Of a DNA stretch of 64,000 bases, positions 25,955-34,832 are shown one piece after another; the stretch's first letter is position 1; each line of letters starts with the position of its first letter. Where the stretch lies: the NCBI RefSeq assembly GCF_020171745.1, contig NZ_JAIVAH010000013.1, positions 186,001-250,000 of the forward strand, given 5' to 3'. The notes beneath the pieces were generated by a model. The model searched no databases. It saw only the letters and a list, made by a program, of their open reading frames with translations, and was not told the DNA's origin. The position numbers and the translations under genes were made by a program. This DNA comes from Prescottella equi (GTDB taxonomy: Bacteria; Actinomycetota; Actinomycetes; Mycobacteriales; Mycobacteriaceae).

Positions 25955-27346
25955 GTGACTGTGACGACCGAGTTCGAAACCGAGCGGCGTTCCCTCAGCG
26001 GATGGGGCAGGTGCGCAGCAACATCCGCTCATGTGCTGTCCACCCCGGACGTCGAGGTCATCGCCCGGGCCGTCCTCAGCGCAGGCCCGAGAGGAGTCAT
26101 CGCACGTGGGCTGGGGCGCAGCTACGGCGATCCCGCGCAGAACGCCGGTGGCCTCGTCGTGGACATGACCGCCGTCGACCGAATCCATCGGATCGACCCG
26201 GACACCGGCATCGTCGACGTCGACGCCGGGGTCAGTCTCGACACCTTGATGCGCGCAGTTCTTCCCCACGGGCTGTGGGTTCCCGTCCTACCCGGAACGA
26301 GGCAGGTCACCGTCGGTGGGGCGATCGGCGCCGACATCCACGGCAAGAACCATCACTCGCACGGCAGTTTCGGTAATCACGTCGAATCCCTGGACCTGCT
26401 CACGGCCGACGGCTCCGTTCGCACGCTCACTCCGACCTGCGAAGAGAAGGCGCTGTTCTGGGCGACCGTCGGCGGCATGGGAATGACGGGGATCGTCGTG
26501 CGTGCGCGGGTGCGGATGAAGCGCACCGAGACGGCGTATTTCATCGCCGACCACGACCGCACGTCGAATCTCGACGAGACCATGGAACTGCTGACGGGTG
26601 GATCCGACGACGGCTACGACTACTCGATGTCGGTGCCGGACACGATCTCCACCGGACCCAAGCTCGGACGCGCAGGGTTCACCCGCGGTTCGCTGGCCTC
26701 CCTCGACCAGCTGCCGCCCAAGCTGCGTCGCGATCCGTTGCGGTTCAACGCACCTCAGTTGCTCACCGTTCCGGACATCTTTCCGTCCGGGATGGTCAAT
26801 CGGTTCACGATCGCGCTCGCGGCCGAGGCCGCGCATCGCATGTATCCCAAGCACGGACGCGGGACAGTTCAGAATCTGACGCAGTTCTACCATCCGTTGG
26901 ACCTGCTCGGTGAATGGAACCGTGCATACGGCCGTGCAGGCTTCCTGCAGTACCAGTTCTCGATTCCGTACGGCGCCGAACAGCAGCTCGCGGACATCGT
27001 GCGCCTGATCGCCGAGTCCGGCCACCGATCGTTTCTCAACGTCTTCAAGCGGATGGGTGACGGCAACCCCGCTCCGCTGTCGTGGCCGCATCCGGGATTC
27101 ATGCTCAGTCTCGACTTCCCGATGAGGCCGGGACTGGGCCGCTTCTGCGACGAACTCGACGAACGCGTGCTGGCAGCCGGCGGGCGGCTCTACTTCGCGA
27201 AGGACTCCCGTACGACACCGGACCGCGTGGCTCGGATGTATCCCCGCCTCGACGAGTGGCGCGCAGTCCGCGACGGGGCCGACCCCGAAGGCGTCTTCGT
27301 GTCCGACCTGGCCAGACGTTTGCGTTTGGTGACCAGCGACGACTGA
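25955..27346 (+). CDS. DprE1-like decaprenylphosphoryl-ribose oxidase, Ser at the inhibitor-target Cys
   Basis: The 463-residue FAD protein resembles DprE1, which oxidises decaprenylphosphoryl-ribose in arabinan precursor synthesis. The FAD-site segment [32 protein letters not shown] with H129, the LTQFYHPLD and FLQYQF active-site segments, and K416 in AKDSRTT are present. The position equal to Cys387 of M. tuberculosis DprE1, 31 residues before that lysine, is S385 (AGT, 27107-27109). No dprE2 neighbours it, so it may be a paralogue. TATCTT (25943-25948) ends 6 bases before the GTG, suggesting a leaderless mRNA. Confidence 0.8.
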   Translation: MTVTTEFETERRSLSGWGRCAATSAHVLSTPDVEVIARAVLSAGPRGVIARGLGRSYGDPAQNAGGLVVDMTAVDRIHRIDPDTGIVDVDAGVSLDTLMRAVLPHGLWVPVLPGTRQVTVGGAIGADIHGKNHHSHGSFGNHVESLDLLTADGSVRTLTPTCEEKALFWATVGGMGMTGIVVRARVRMKRTETAYFIADHDRTSNLDETMELLTGGSDDGYDYSMSVPDTISTGPKLGRAGFTRGSLASLDQLPPKLRRDPLRFNAPQLLTVPDIFPSGMVNRFTIALAAEAAHRMYPKHGRGTVQNLTQFYHPLDLLGEWNRAYGRAGFLQYQFSIPYGAEQQLADIVRLIAESGHRSFLNVFKRMGDGNPAPLSWPHPGFMLSLDFPMRPGLGRFCDELDERVLAAGGRLYFAKDSRTTPDRVARMYPRLDEWRAVRDGADPEGVFVSDLARRLRLVTSDD

Positions 27347-27381
27347 ACGCACCGGCTTCCTGTCGGTGGCCACCCGTATGA

Positions 27382-27397
27382 TCGAAACTATGTTCGA
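27382..27397. promoter_or_regulatory. LexA/SOS box over the start of the DUF222-HNH gene
   Basis: TCGAAA-CTAT-GTTCGA matches 11 of 12 fixed positions of the mycobacterial SOS box TCGAAC-N4-GTTCGA. It overlaps the end of a TATGAT -10 element (27377-27382) and the ATG at 27390, an ideal place for repression. Confidence 0.8.
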
Positions 27398-29057
27398 ATC
27401 CGGGGGTGGGGTCGAAGAGTTGGCGGCGGCCGAGGTCGCGCGGGACACGCTGCGGTTCGTCGAGTTGTCGGGGCTGGCGCGCATCGAGAACGCGCATGCC
27501 GCCCGCAAGGTGCTGCTGGCAGGGGAGTTGGCGTTGTCGGCACTCGAGCGTGATGTCGCATTGCGTGGCGGCGACATTCGCGACTGCGGCAACGAGGCGA
27601 TCGCCGAGGTGTCCACCCGGCTGGGCTGTTCGCACACGATGGCCTCTTATTTCTGTGACCTCGGAGTGGACCTGAGGCTCCGCCTCCCGCTCACTCGCGC
27701 CGCATTTCTCGCCGGCGAACTCGATTACGCCCGCGTTTGGCGGATTCATCGCGAGACGACGGGACTCCGGCCGGAAACCGTTGCCCTCCTCGAAGCCGAG
27801 ATCGTCCGATCTGCACGGCGATTGGCCCCCGCGGCGCTGGGGCGGGAGATTCGGGAACTGATCGTGCGTGCGAGCCCCGATGAGGCGGCCTCGGATCGCG
27901 AACTCGCCGAAGCGGAGTGCCGGGTGAAGGTGCGTCCTGTGGGACCGCTGTCGGAGTTCACCGCGGTCCTGACTGCCGAGCAGGGGCAGGCTGCGTGGCA
28001 ACTGGTGTGCGAGATGGCAGACACCGTGTGCAGGAAGGACCGCCGCGGTCGGCAGAGCCTTCTCGTCGACGCCTTCGTGGCCCTGCTGCACGGTGAATCC
28101 GCGCTGCCCTGCACGTGCGAGAAGCCCGACTGTCCCAAGGCGGGCGCAGCCGCGATGCCGTCGCGGCGGAAGCCGCTGGTGCAGATCACCGTCGATATCG
28201 CCACGTTGCTCGGACTCACCGCGTCGCCCGCGTACATCGATGGGCACGGTCCTATCGATCCCGAACTCGCGCGCATGCTCGCCGAGGACGCTACCTGGCG
28301 GTCGATACTCACCGAGATGGTCGATCTGGCAACCGAACTCGGACTCGTGGCCGACGGGATGGAGAGCGCCGACGCCGACGCCGGTGCAGCCGACGATCTC
28401 CGGCCCACCGGCCCGCCGACGGAACCGATGCAGCGGCGACGGGGCCTCCACGTGTTCCGGGCCCGGGGGACGCGGCATCGCGGCGGACGGGTTCCACACC
28501 GGGATGCGAATCGGTCGGGGGAGAACGCGGGACCCCCACCTCCAGGAACCGGGACCATCGTCTCCGGGATCGAGGCGGCGCTCGAGGCCGATCCGGCGAT
28601 GAGGCGAGGGCGCCATCCGGACGGCCATGGCGGGCTGAGCGAGCCACAAGCCGGAGCGCTCGTCTACCGCCCCGACGCCGCCACCACGGCGATGGTGCGC
28701 ACGCGGGACAGCCACTGCCGCTTTCCCGGTTGTTCGGTGCCGGCCGCGCGCTGCCAACTCGATCACGTGGTGCCGTTCTCGCACCGCAACCCGATCGCGG
28801 GTGGCTGGACGATCGTGTCGAACCTGCAGTGCCTGTGCCAGTTCCACCACAACCTGAAGACGATAGGACGCTGCGGGGCAACGATGCTCGGCGGCGGGAT
28901 CGTCGTGTGGGCGAGCCGCTACGGCACCACCACCGTCACGCTGCCCGGCGGGATGTATGTCCGCGACGCCGCACCGGCGCTGGTGCCGAGACTGCCGCGC
29001 AGGATCAGCCGGGTCAAGCCCACGACCTACTACGACGAGGAGGTGCCGCCATTCTGA
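27390..29057 (+). CDS. DUF222 / HNH endonuclease-domain protein (13E12 family)
   Basis: This 555-residue protein has an N-terminal DUF222 region (about 1-290) and a C-terminal HNH domain with CRFPGC, LDHVVPFSH and LCQFHHNLK. These 13E12-type proteins are abundant in mycolic-acid actinobacteria, and some are LexA-controlled. Here the TATGAT -10, the SOS box and ATG 27390 overlap, which suggests a leaderless, DNA-damage-induced gene. Residues about 325-400 form an Arg/Gly/Pro-rich linker of low complexity. Its 3' end overlaps the convergent EEP gene by 28 bases. The nuclease role is inferred. Confidence 0.82.
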   Translation: MFESGGGVEELAAAEVARDTLRFVELSGLARIENAHAARKVLLAGELALSALERDVALRGGDIRDCGNEAIAEVSTRLGCSHTMASYFCDLGVDLRLRLPLTRAAFLAGELDYARVWRIHRETTGLRPETVALLEAEIVRSARRLAPAALGREIRELIVRASPDEAASDRELAEAECRVKVRPVGPLSEFTAVLTAEQGQAAWQLVCEMADTVCRKDRRGRQSLLVDAFVALLHGESALPCTCEKPDCPKAGAAAMPSRRKPLVQITVDIATLLGLTASPAYIDGHGPIDPELARMLAEDATWRSILTEMVDLATELGLVADGMESADADAGAADDLRPTGPPTEPMQRRRGLHVFRARGTRHRGGRVPHRDANRSGENAGPPPPGTGTIVSGIEAALEADPAMRRGRHPDGHGGLSEPQAGALVYRPDAATTAMVRTRDSHCRFPGCSVPAARCQLDHVVPFSHRNPIAGGWTIVSNLQCLCQFHHNLKTIGRCGATMLGGGIVVWASRYGTTTVTLPGGMYVRDAAPALVPRLPRRISRVKPTTYYDEEVPPF

Positions 29058-30028
29058 CCGGAGTTCAATCGCAGCTCCGCGATCAGCCCGTAGTGGTCCG
29101 ACCCGGCCACCTCGATGCGCTCGAGCGACGTCGCCTGCGCGCCCTTGGTGAGGATGTGGTCGATCCCGACGATCGCGGGATAGCGCTTGTCGGTGGGATA
29201 CGTCGGCAGGATGCCCGCGCCCAACTGGTCCGCGGCGTCGACGTAGCCGCCGTGGCGCAGATCCCGGAACTTGCGGTGCGAATAGGTGGCATTGAAGTCG
29301 CCGCTCACGATCACGTTGTCGTGGACGGCGGCCGCATCCATCGCGTCCCGCAGGCGATCGAAGTCCTCGGTCCAGTGTTCGGCCGGCGCGATGTACGCGG
29401 GCACGGGATGCACGTCGTACAGCACCACCGGCTCGCCCAATCCGGCGTCGACGTCGACCACCAGGTTCGTCAGCGCCATGCCGTCCACAAGCCGTCCGTT
29501 CGACAACGGAAACCGGCTGTAGATGCCGGCGCCGTTGCCGCCATGGCGTGGTTCCAGGAAGGAATGCGGCAGAACGTCTTCCAGGCCGGCCTCACGGAGT
29601 GCAGCCACGGCAGGATCGGTCAGCTCCTGGAGCGTGAGCACATCGACACCCCGATCTCGGACCGCCTGCACGAGGGCGGCGGGATCGGCGGAGCCCACCA
29701 TGATGTTGGACTGCATCACGCGGATCGACGGCCCGGTCGGCTCCCCGTCGCTGCCCGACGCACCGCCGACCCACAACGGACCGAAGGCCCACGCGCCCAA
29801 CGCGACAACGAGCGCCGAGACCCCGAGCAGGATCCACTGCCGCGCGGCAGCGGTGACGATCGCCCCCACGATCGTCACCGCCAGCAGCAACGGCGCGAAC
29901 GACGCCGTGACGATCACGACGTTGGTGGACGCGCCGGACCGGAACGCGACCAGTGCGGCCAGTCCTGACGCGATGCCGACACCGCCGATTACCGCCGCTG
30001 CCCGGCGCAGCACGATCGAGCCCGTCAT
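29030..30028 (-). CDS. Membrane-anchored endonuclease/exonuclease/phosphatase-family protein
   Basis: The 332-residue protein has several hydrophobic N-terminal segments (about residues 10-30, 38-60 and 66-88). An EEP catalytic domain follows with VMQSNIM, LTLQELTD, SGDFNAT and a C-terminal SDHYGLIAEL. This order fits the family of DNase I, sphingomyelinase and inositol phosphatase-like enzymes. The catalytic domain probably lies outside the membrane. A GGAGGGGG ribosome-binding site precedes the ATG. The substrate, nucleic acid or phospholipid, cannot be told from sequence. Confidence 0.82.
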   Translation of the reverse strand: MTGSIVLRRAAAVIGGVGIASGLAALVAFRSGASTNVVIVTASFAPLLLAVTIVGAIVTAAARQWILLGVSALVVALGAWAFGPLWVGGASGSDGEPTGPSIRVMQSNIMVGSADPAALVQAVRDRGVDVLTLQELTDPAVAALREAGLEDVLPHSFLEPRHGGNGAGIYSRFPLSNGRLVDGMALTNLVVDVDAGLGEPVVLYDVHPVPAYIAPAEHWTEDFDRLRDAMDAAAVHDNVIVSGDFNATYSHRKFRDLRHGGYVDAADQLGAGILPTYPTDKRYPAIVGIDHILTKGAQATSLERIEVAGSDHYGLIAELRLNSGQNGGTSSS

Positions 30029-30103
30029 CGGATCCCCCTCCGTCGTCGATCGAGAAGCTCGAGAAGCCGCAGTTTATCCGTTTCGCCCGATGTCGTTCCC
30101 CGG

Positions 30104-30940
30104 TCAGAGCCGGGCGTGGGTGAATCGGACCAAGTTCATCGGGTGCAGCGCGTCGGCCCGATCCCAGAATCCCGGAGGAACGGAGTCGGCCTCACCGATC
30201 GACTCGACGGTGGACCACCCCGCGTCCGCCAGCCACTGGTCGAGCTCGGTCAGGACCGGCGTGCAGCGCCACGGCTCGCCCTGTGCGCCGACCGCCGCCG
30301 CGACGGCCTTGGCGTAGTCGCTGCCCGCGCCGTCGCGGTCGGTCGCGGGAACGATGTGGTCGAACACCAACTCCGTGCCCGGCGCGAGGGTGCCGAGGGA
30401 CGCGAAGGTTCGCTGCACGGCCTCCGCATCGAGATACATCGACACCCCGAGCCAGGACACGAATGTCGCCTCGTCGGCACGAAGGCCCGCGTGCACGAGT
30501 TCGGCTACCGGATCATCGGCCGACAGGTCCGCCGGTACCGAGACTCCCCGATCCGGGACGTCGGCCCTCTCCAACAGGGACGAGCGCCACGCGAGCACGC
30601 CCGGAAGGTCGACGTGCCAGACGGTGCACGACGCGGGCATCCGCCACGCCGACGTGTCGATGCCCGCGCCCAGCACGACGTACTGACGGATGCCCGACGC
30701 CCGCAGCAGTCGCTCGGTGTACGCGCTGCGGGTGGCGGTGGACAGGCGGGCGGCGGCGAGCACCGGCTCACCGGGGTGGGCGAGGTGGAAGTCGAGCGGT
30801 GACGGACTGCCGGCGGTCTCGCAGATCAGGCGCGCGGTGTCGTCGACGATCAGATGCGGGGGAGAGTCCACGATCGCGTGGGCGGCTCGGGCGGCGGCGG
30901 ACATGAGGGCCGAGGGGCTCGGCGTGACAGGTGTATTCAC
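30104..30940 (-). CDS. SAM-dependent methyltransferase (TIGR00027/LCM-type)
   Basis: The protein (about 278 residues) has the actinobacterial TIGR00027-type methyltransferase pattern: VVLGAGIDTSAWR as the SAM-binding loop, then VDLPGVLAWRSSLL and FVSWLGVSMYLD. The substrate is unknown, and several relatives are O-methyltransferases. The start is uncertain; GTG 30940 gives the family length, and ATG 30904 is an alternative. It lies beyond the terminator of the aromatic operon, so it is probably transcribed on its own. Confidence 0.8.
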   Translation of the reverse strand: MNTPVTPSPSALMSAAARAAHAIVDSPPHLIVDDTARLICETAGSPSPLDFHLAHPGEPVLAAARLSTATRSAYTERLLRASGIRQYVVLGAGIDTSAWRMPASCTVWHVDLPGVLAWRSSLLERADVPDRGVSVPADLSADDPVAELVHAGLRADEATFVSWLGVSMYLDAEAVQRTFASLGTLAPGTELVFDHIVPATDRDGAGSDYAKAVAAAVGAQGEPWRCTPVLTELDQWLADAGWSTVESIGEADSVPPGFWDRADALHPMNLVRFTHARL

Positions 30941-31007
30941 CTCAACCAAGTACCAGAACCTGACGTTCAGGTGAGGGAGGCGCGCCGCACGAACGCCCGA
31001 AAACGAT

Positions 31008-31047
31008 TGAAGGGCGGTCGGATTCGGGCGAATCCGACCGCCCTTCA
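31008..31047 (-). terminator. Terminator of the aromatic-degradation operon
   Basis: An 18-bp stem (31008-31025 with 31030-31047) closes on a 4-base loop. Read leftwards, it begins 14 bases after the stop of the last operon gene and is followed by CGTTTTCG, a good intrinsic terminator. Confidence 0.85.
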
Positions 31048-31060
31048 GGGCTGGCACTGA

Positions 31061-31459
31061 TCAGAGGGGTAGGTCGTTGACCGCGGTCGGCGCGTCCGCG
31101 ACCCAGCCCGGTTCCAGGACCAGGAGCGAGAGTTCGGTGACCTCACCGCGTTCTCCCGGAACGTCGACGTCGACGACGTAGCGGAATCCGGCGTCCTCGG
31201 CGAATCCGATCGCGTCGAGGTCACCGGCCGGGACCGGCAGCACGACCCGCCGACATGCGGGGTTCTCCCGCAGGATCCGTTCCCCGAGTCCGCGGAGGGC
31301 GCCGGGGTCACGGAGCCCTTGCACGTCGAGTTCGAGGTCGGCGATGCCGGCGGGGTACGCGTTCCCGAGGGGCCCGCGCACGGCGAACCGTGCGCGGACC
31401 TCGTGCGAAGTACCACCGTCGTCGACGGTGTACGTCAGCGGCCAGCCCGGGGTGCTCAT
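31061..31459 (-). CDS. Small GNAT-like protein at the end of the aromatic operon
   Basis: This 132-residue protein is not clearly recognised. Its C-terminal half (GLGERILRENP ... GFAEDAGFRYVVDVDVPG) resembles the last part of a GNAT acetyltransferase, but an acetyl-CoA P-loop is not evident. It may be a degenerate or binding-only member. The ATG overlaps the CoA ligase stop by 4 bases, so it is translationally coupled and belongs to the operon. A role in CoA or substrate handling is a guess. Confidence 0.6.
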   Translation of the reverse strand: MSTPGWPLTYTVDDGGTSHEVRARFAVRGPLGNAYPAGIADLELDVQGLRDPGALRGLGERILRENPACRRVVLPVPAGDLDAIGFAEDAGFRYVVDVDVPGERGEVTELSLLVLEPGWVADAPTAVNDLPL

Positions 31460-33057
31460 CGGCTCAGGGAACCGTGTCCGGCTGCTGCCAGCTTGCGCAG
31501 CGAGACCTTGTCGAGCTTTCCGGAGCCGTTGCGCGGCAGGGAATCCAGCACGAGGATCTCCTTGGGGAGCTTGTACCGGGCCAGTCGCTCGCTGGTGAAG
31601 TCGCGGATCTCCTCGAGTGTCGGATCGGTGTCGGTGGACACCACGACGACGGCGACGACGATCTCGCCCCACTTGGGGTCGGGGGCGCCGACGACGGCCG
31701 CGTCCGTGACGCCCGGGTACTCGACGAGCACCCGCTCGACCTCGGCCGGGTAGACGTTCTCGCCGCCCGTGATGATCATGTCCTTGATCCGGTCGACGAT
31801 GTAGAGGAAGCCCTCCTCGTCGAGGCAGCCCAGGTCACCGGAGTGGAACCAGTTCTCGGCGTCGAACGCGGCATCCGTGGCCTGCTGGTTGGCCCAGTAG
31901 CCCTGGGTCACGTTCGGTCCCCGCACACAGATCTCACCGGCCGCGTTGGGTTCGGTGAGCGTCGTTCCGGTGGCCGGGTCGACGATCTTGATCTCGCAGA
32001 ACGGCATCGGCAGACCTGCCGACGACGCCCGCTCGAGAGTGCGCTCGGGCGGCAGCGAGGTCGCGAACGGCGCGGTCTCGGTCAGACCCCACGCCTGCTG
32101 CAGCGCGACCCCGTGGTGGCCGTACTCCTTGACCAGGCTCGGCGGCACGGGCGCGCCCGCGACGATCGCCGATCGCAGCTGCGACAGGTCCGCACCCGCG
32201 AACTGCGGGAGCTGCGCGACGGCCGAGAACATGGCGGGCACCGCGAAGATCGTGTTGACCTTGTACTCGACGAGGTCCGCGAGGGTCCGCGCCGGATCGA
32301 ACGTGCGACGCACCAGCGTCGCACCGCCGCGGGCGAGGCTGCGCAGCGTGAACGAGTTGAGGCAGCCGATGTGGAACAACGGCGCCACCGCGAGGTTGAC
32401 GTCGCTGCGGCTGGTCTCGACCACCGAGTCCACGTTGAACGAGTTCCACCAGATGTTGCCGTGCGTGAGCATGACGCCCTTGGGACGTCCGGTGGTGCCC
32501 GACGTGTACATCAGCGCGGCCAGGTCGTCCGCATACCGCGGCAGCGGCGACAGCGTGAGATCCAGGGCCGCGCCGCGAGCCAGGGCCGACGTCAGCCGCT
32601 CCCAACGCTCGCCCGGCTCGTCCGTCAGCGGCACCGCGTCGTCGTTGTCGACCGCGAGCAGGCGCGCCGGCAGGACCGCCGGATCGATCTCGTCGACGAC
32701 GGGCATGTGACCGGGCTCGACGACCAGAACGCGCGGTCCGAAATCACCGAGCTGGTAGGCGATCTCGGCCGCGGCCAGGCGGAAGTTGATCGGCACGAAC
32801 ACCGCGCCTACCCACGCCGAAGCGAGATAGGTCACGAGGAACGTCGGGCTGTTGAGGCCGAGGTAGGCCACCCGGTCGCCCTTGCGGACACCCGACGCGT
32901 GGAGGGTCAGCGCCATCGCGTGCACCCGAGCCGTCAGTTCGCGGTAGTCGACCGTGTGGTCCTCGTAGATCAGCGCGGTGCGGTCGCCGTGCAACCGGCC
33001 CAGGTTCTGCAGCGCACGCGCGGGGCTGATGTCGACGGGGTGCTTCTCGGTGCTCAC
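31456..33057 (-). CDS. AMP-dependent acyl-CoA synthetase/ligase
   Basis: The 533-residue protein is an adenylate-forming ligase. The P-loop is in LMYTSGTTGRPKGVMLTH, the middle motif is QQAWGLTETAP, and the hinge and C-terminal motifs are HSGDLG, IVDRIKDMIITGGENVYP and the catalytic lysine in NGSGKLDK. It should activate a carboxylic acid as its CoA ester. In this operon a side chain or ring-cleavage product with a carboxyl group is the likely substrate, but specificity cannot be read from sequence. The GTG overlaps the upstream dehydrogenase stop (GTGA). Confidence 0.88.
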   Translation of the reverse strand: MSTEKHPVDISPARALQNLGRLHGDRTALIYEDHTVDYRELTARVHAMALTLHASGVRKGDRVAYLGLNSPTFLVTYLASAWVGAVFVPINFRLAAAEIAYQLGDFGPRVLVVEPGHMPVVDEIDPAVLPARLLAVDNDDAVPLTDEPGERWERLTSALARGAALDLTLSPLPRYADDLAALMYTSGTTGRPKGVMLTHGNIWWNSFNVDSVVETSRSDVNLAVAPLFHIGCLNSFTLRSLARGGATLVRRTFDPARTLADLVEYKVNTIFAVPAMFSAVAQLPQFAGADLSQLRSAIVAGAPVPPSLVKEYGHHGVALQQAWGLTETAPFATSLPPERTLERASSAGLPMPFCEIKIVDPATGTTLTEPNAAGEICVRGPNVTQGYWANQQATDAAFDAENWFHSGDLGCLDEEGFLYIVDRIKDMIITGGENVYPAEVERVLVEYPGVTDAAVVGAPDPKWGEIVVAVVVVSTDTDPTLEEIRDFTSERLARYKLPKEILVLDSLPRNGSGKLDKVSLRKLAAAGHGSLSR

Positions 33058-33890
33058 AGATCGTCTCCGCCTGCTGCGGTGCGGAACCCACGGGCGGCGA
33101 TGCCGCCGTCGACGGGAATGATTGCACCGGTGATGTTGGAGCTGTTGGCCGACGAGGCCAGCAGCACGTACGGCGCCGTGAAATCGGCGGGGTCGACACT
33201 CGCGTCGTGCAACGGCAGCAGCGGGTTGTCACCCGTCGTGGCGCTGCGGGCGAACGACGCCTCGATGGAACGGTCGGCCATGCCCATCGACTCCGGGCCG
33301 CGCAGGTCGGTGCGCATGCCGCCGGCGGCGACGCCGTTGACCCGGACCTTCGGGGCCAGCTCGTACGCGAGTTCGAGCACGAGTCCGCGGCAGGCGTGCT
33401 TGCTCGCGGTGTACAGCGGACCGCCTCCGTTCGGATAGAACGCCGAGTTCGACAGCGTCATCACGACGCTGCCCCGGGTCTTGACCAGCTCGCGCCACGC
33501 CGCCTCGACGGCCAGCAGGTAACCCTTGACGTTGATGGCGAACAGTTCGTCGAACGCCGCCGACAACGATTCGCCGTCGAGCCGGGTGATCGAGCGCTGG
33601 TAATCCCAGATGCCGGCATTGGGCACCAGGGTGTCCAGTTTACCGAAGCGTGTGACGGCCTCCGAGACGGCGCGATGCTGGTCCGCGGTGGACCGGACGT
33701 CGGCCTCCACGGTGTGGACGCGGTCGGCGCGATCGCCGGCCGCCTCCACCAGCTCGCTCAGCTTGGCAGGATCACGGTCCGCGACGACGACCGATGCGCC
33801 CTCGTCGAGGAATCGTTCGGCGACGGCCCGGCCCAGTCCGGAGCCGCCACCGGTGATGAGGGCGACATTGCCCTCGAGCCACCCGGTCAC
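33054..33890 (-). CDS. cis-2,3-dihydrodiol dehydrogenase (SDR, BphB/HcaB-like)
   Basis: This 278-residue short-chain dehydrogenase has ALITGGGSGLGRA for NAD binding, PNAGIWDY, which is typical of BphB/HcaB-type dihydrodiol dehydrogenases, and the catalytic NSAFYPNGGGPLYTASK stretch. It should oxidise the cis-dihydrodiol made by the Rieske dioxygenase to a catechol. GGAGG precedes the GTG start, which overlaps the upstream hydrolase stop by 4 bases. The frame is open further upstream, but this start matches family length. Confidence 0.88.
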   Translation of the reverse strand: MTGWLEGNVALITGGGSGLGRAVAERFLDEGASVVVADRDPAKLSELVEAAGDRADRVHTVEADVRSTADQHRAVSEAVTRFGKLDTLVPNAGIWDYQRSITRLDGESLSAAFDELFAINVKGYLLAVEAAWRELVKTRGSVVMTLSNSAFYPNGGGPLYTASKHACRGLVLELAYELAPKVRVNGVAAGGMRTDLRGPESMGMADRSIEASFARSATTGDNPLLPLHDASVDPADFTAPYVLLASSANSSNITGAIIPVDGGIAARGFRTAAGGDDL

Positions 33891-34768
33891 TGATCCTCCG
33901 TACAGTCCGCGAGGAAGTCGGTGACGAGGCGCTCGAACTCCTTCTGCCGCTCGACCTGGACCCAGTGGCCGCACTTGCTGAACGCGTGCAGCTGCACGTT
34001 CGGGATCTGCTTGAGCATCAGCTGCGAGCCCTCGAACGTGATGGTGCGGTCCTCGGTGCCCCACAGCAGCAGCGTCGGCGCCTTGATCTTGTGGGCGTCG
34101 CGCCACAGCGGATCCATGCCGTGACGACGCGCGAATGCTGCGTTGTAGCGGTGGTAGAACTCGGTGTGGCTCTCGTCGAGCGACGCCTCGTAGCGCGCCT
34201 GGATGTTGGCGTCGTCGAACTGCTTGGCGTCGGCGACCATGGTGCGGACGAAGTCCTTCATCTTCTTCACGGTCGGGCCGCCGCCGTTGTAGTAGCGGAA
34301 CATCGCCTTCTGGCCCTCGGTCGGCGTCGGGCCGAACGGCAGCCAGCCGCCGCCCGGAGCCATCAGCACCAGCCGGGTGACGCGGTGCGGGATCGCCAGC
34401 GCGAGCGCGATCGCGGCGGCACCACCGAGGCTGTTGCCCATCAGGTGAAACTCCTCGATGCCCATCGCGTCGAGCGTCTGGATCAGCGCATCCACCGTGA
34501 TCTGCGTGATGCTCCGCTCCTGGAGGTCCTCCTCCGTGGGGCGGTAGCTGCCACCGAAGCCCGGCTGGTCCGGCAGCACGACCTTGAAGTGCGGCGTCAG
34601 AGCCGGCAGGTTCTGGCTGTAGTTGGCGATCGCCGACGCGCCCGGGCCGCCGCCGTGCAGCATCACCAGGACCGGGCCGCTACCGGCCTCGCTCACCTTG
34701 ATGGTGCCGAGCGAGGTCTCGACCTCGCGGGTGGTCACGGCCGTCTCTGCCGCTGCATTCGTTGTCAC
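33887..34768 (-). CDS. Meta-cleavage product hydrolase (MhpC/BphD/HsaD-like)
   Basis: The 293-residue alpha/beta hydrolase carries the signature of C-C bond hydrolases of meta-cleavage pathways: VMLHGGGPGASAIANYSQN, the nucleophile in GNSLGGAAA, the acid in LLWGTEDRT and the histidine in KCGHWVQVE. It would split a ring-opened dienoate into 2-hydroxypentadienoate and an acid. The chosen GTG has AAGGAG 11 bases upstream. MhpC, BphD and HsaD types cannot be separated reliably by eye. No extradiol dioxygenase is inside the operon; the one at 24 kb would fit. Confidence 0.88.
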   Translation of the reverse strand: MTTNAAAETAVTTREVETSLGTIKVSEAGSGPVLVMLHGGGPGASAIANYSQNLPALTPHFKVVLPDQPGFGGSYRPTEEDLQERSITQITVDALIQTLDAMGIEEFHLMGNSLGGAAAIALALAIPHRVTRLVLMAPGGGWLPFGPTPTEGQKAMFRYYNGGGPTVKKMKDFVRTMVADAKQFDDANIQARYEASLDESHTEFYHRYNAAFARRHGMDPLWRDAHKIKAPTLLLWGTEDRTITFEGSQLMLKQIPNVQLHAFSKCGHWVQVERQKEFERLVTDFLADCTEDQ

Positions 34769-34832
34769 TGTGTCACGCGCTCCTTGTGTCTGGGGAGGAT
34801 CGTCGCCTGGTTGTTCCGAGGGGAATGAGAAA

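Noticed and set aside
28360..28620. Possible frameshift in the DUF222-HNH gene because of an Arg/Gly/Pro-rich stretch
   Set aside because: The frame stays open into a good HNH domain, and variable linkers here are normal for this family.
30959..30971. Short inverted repeat CCTGA-N3-TCAGG upstream of the methyltransferase gene
   Set aside because: The arms are only 5 bp and there is no second copy or nearby regulator, so chance is likely.
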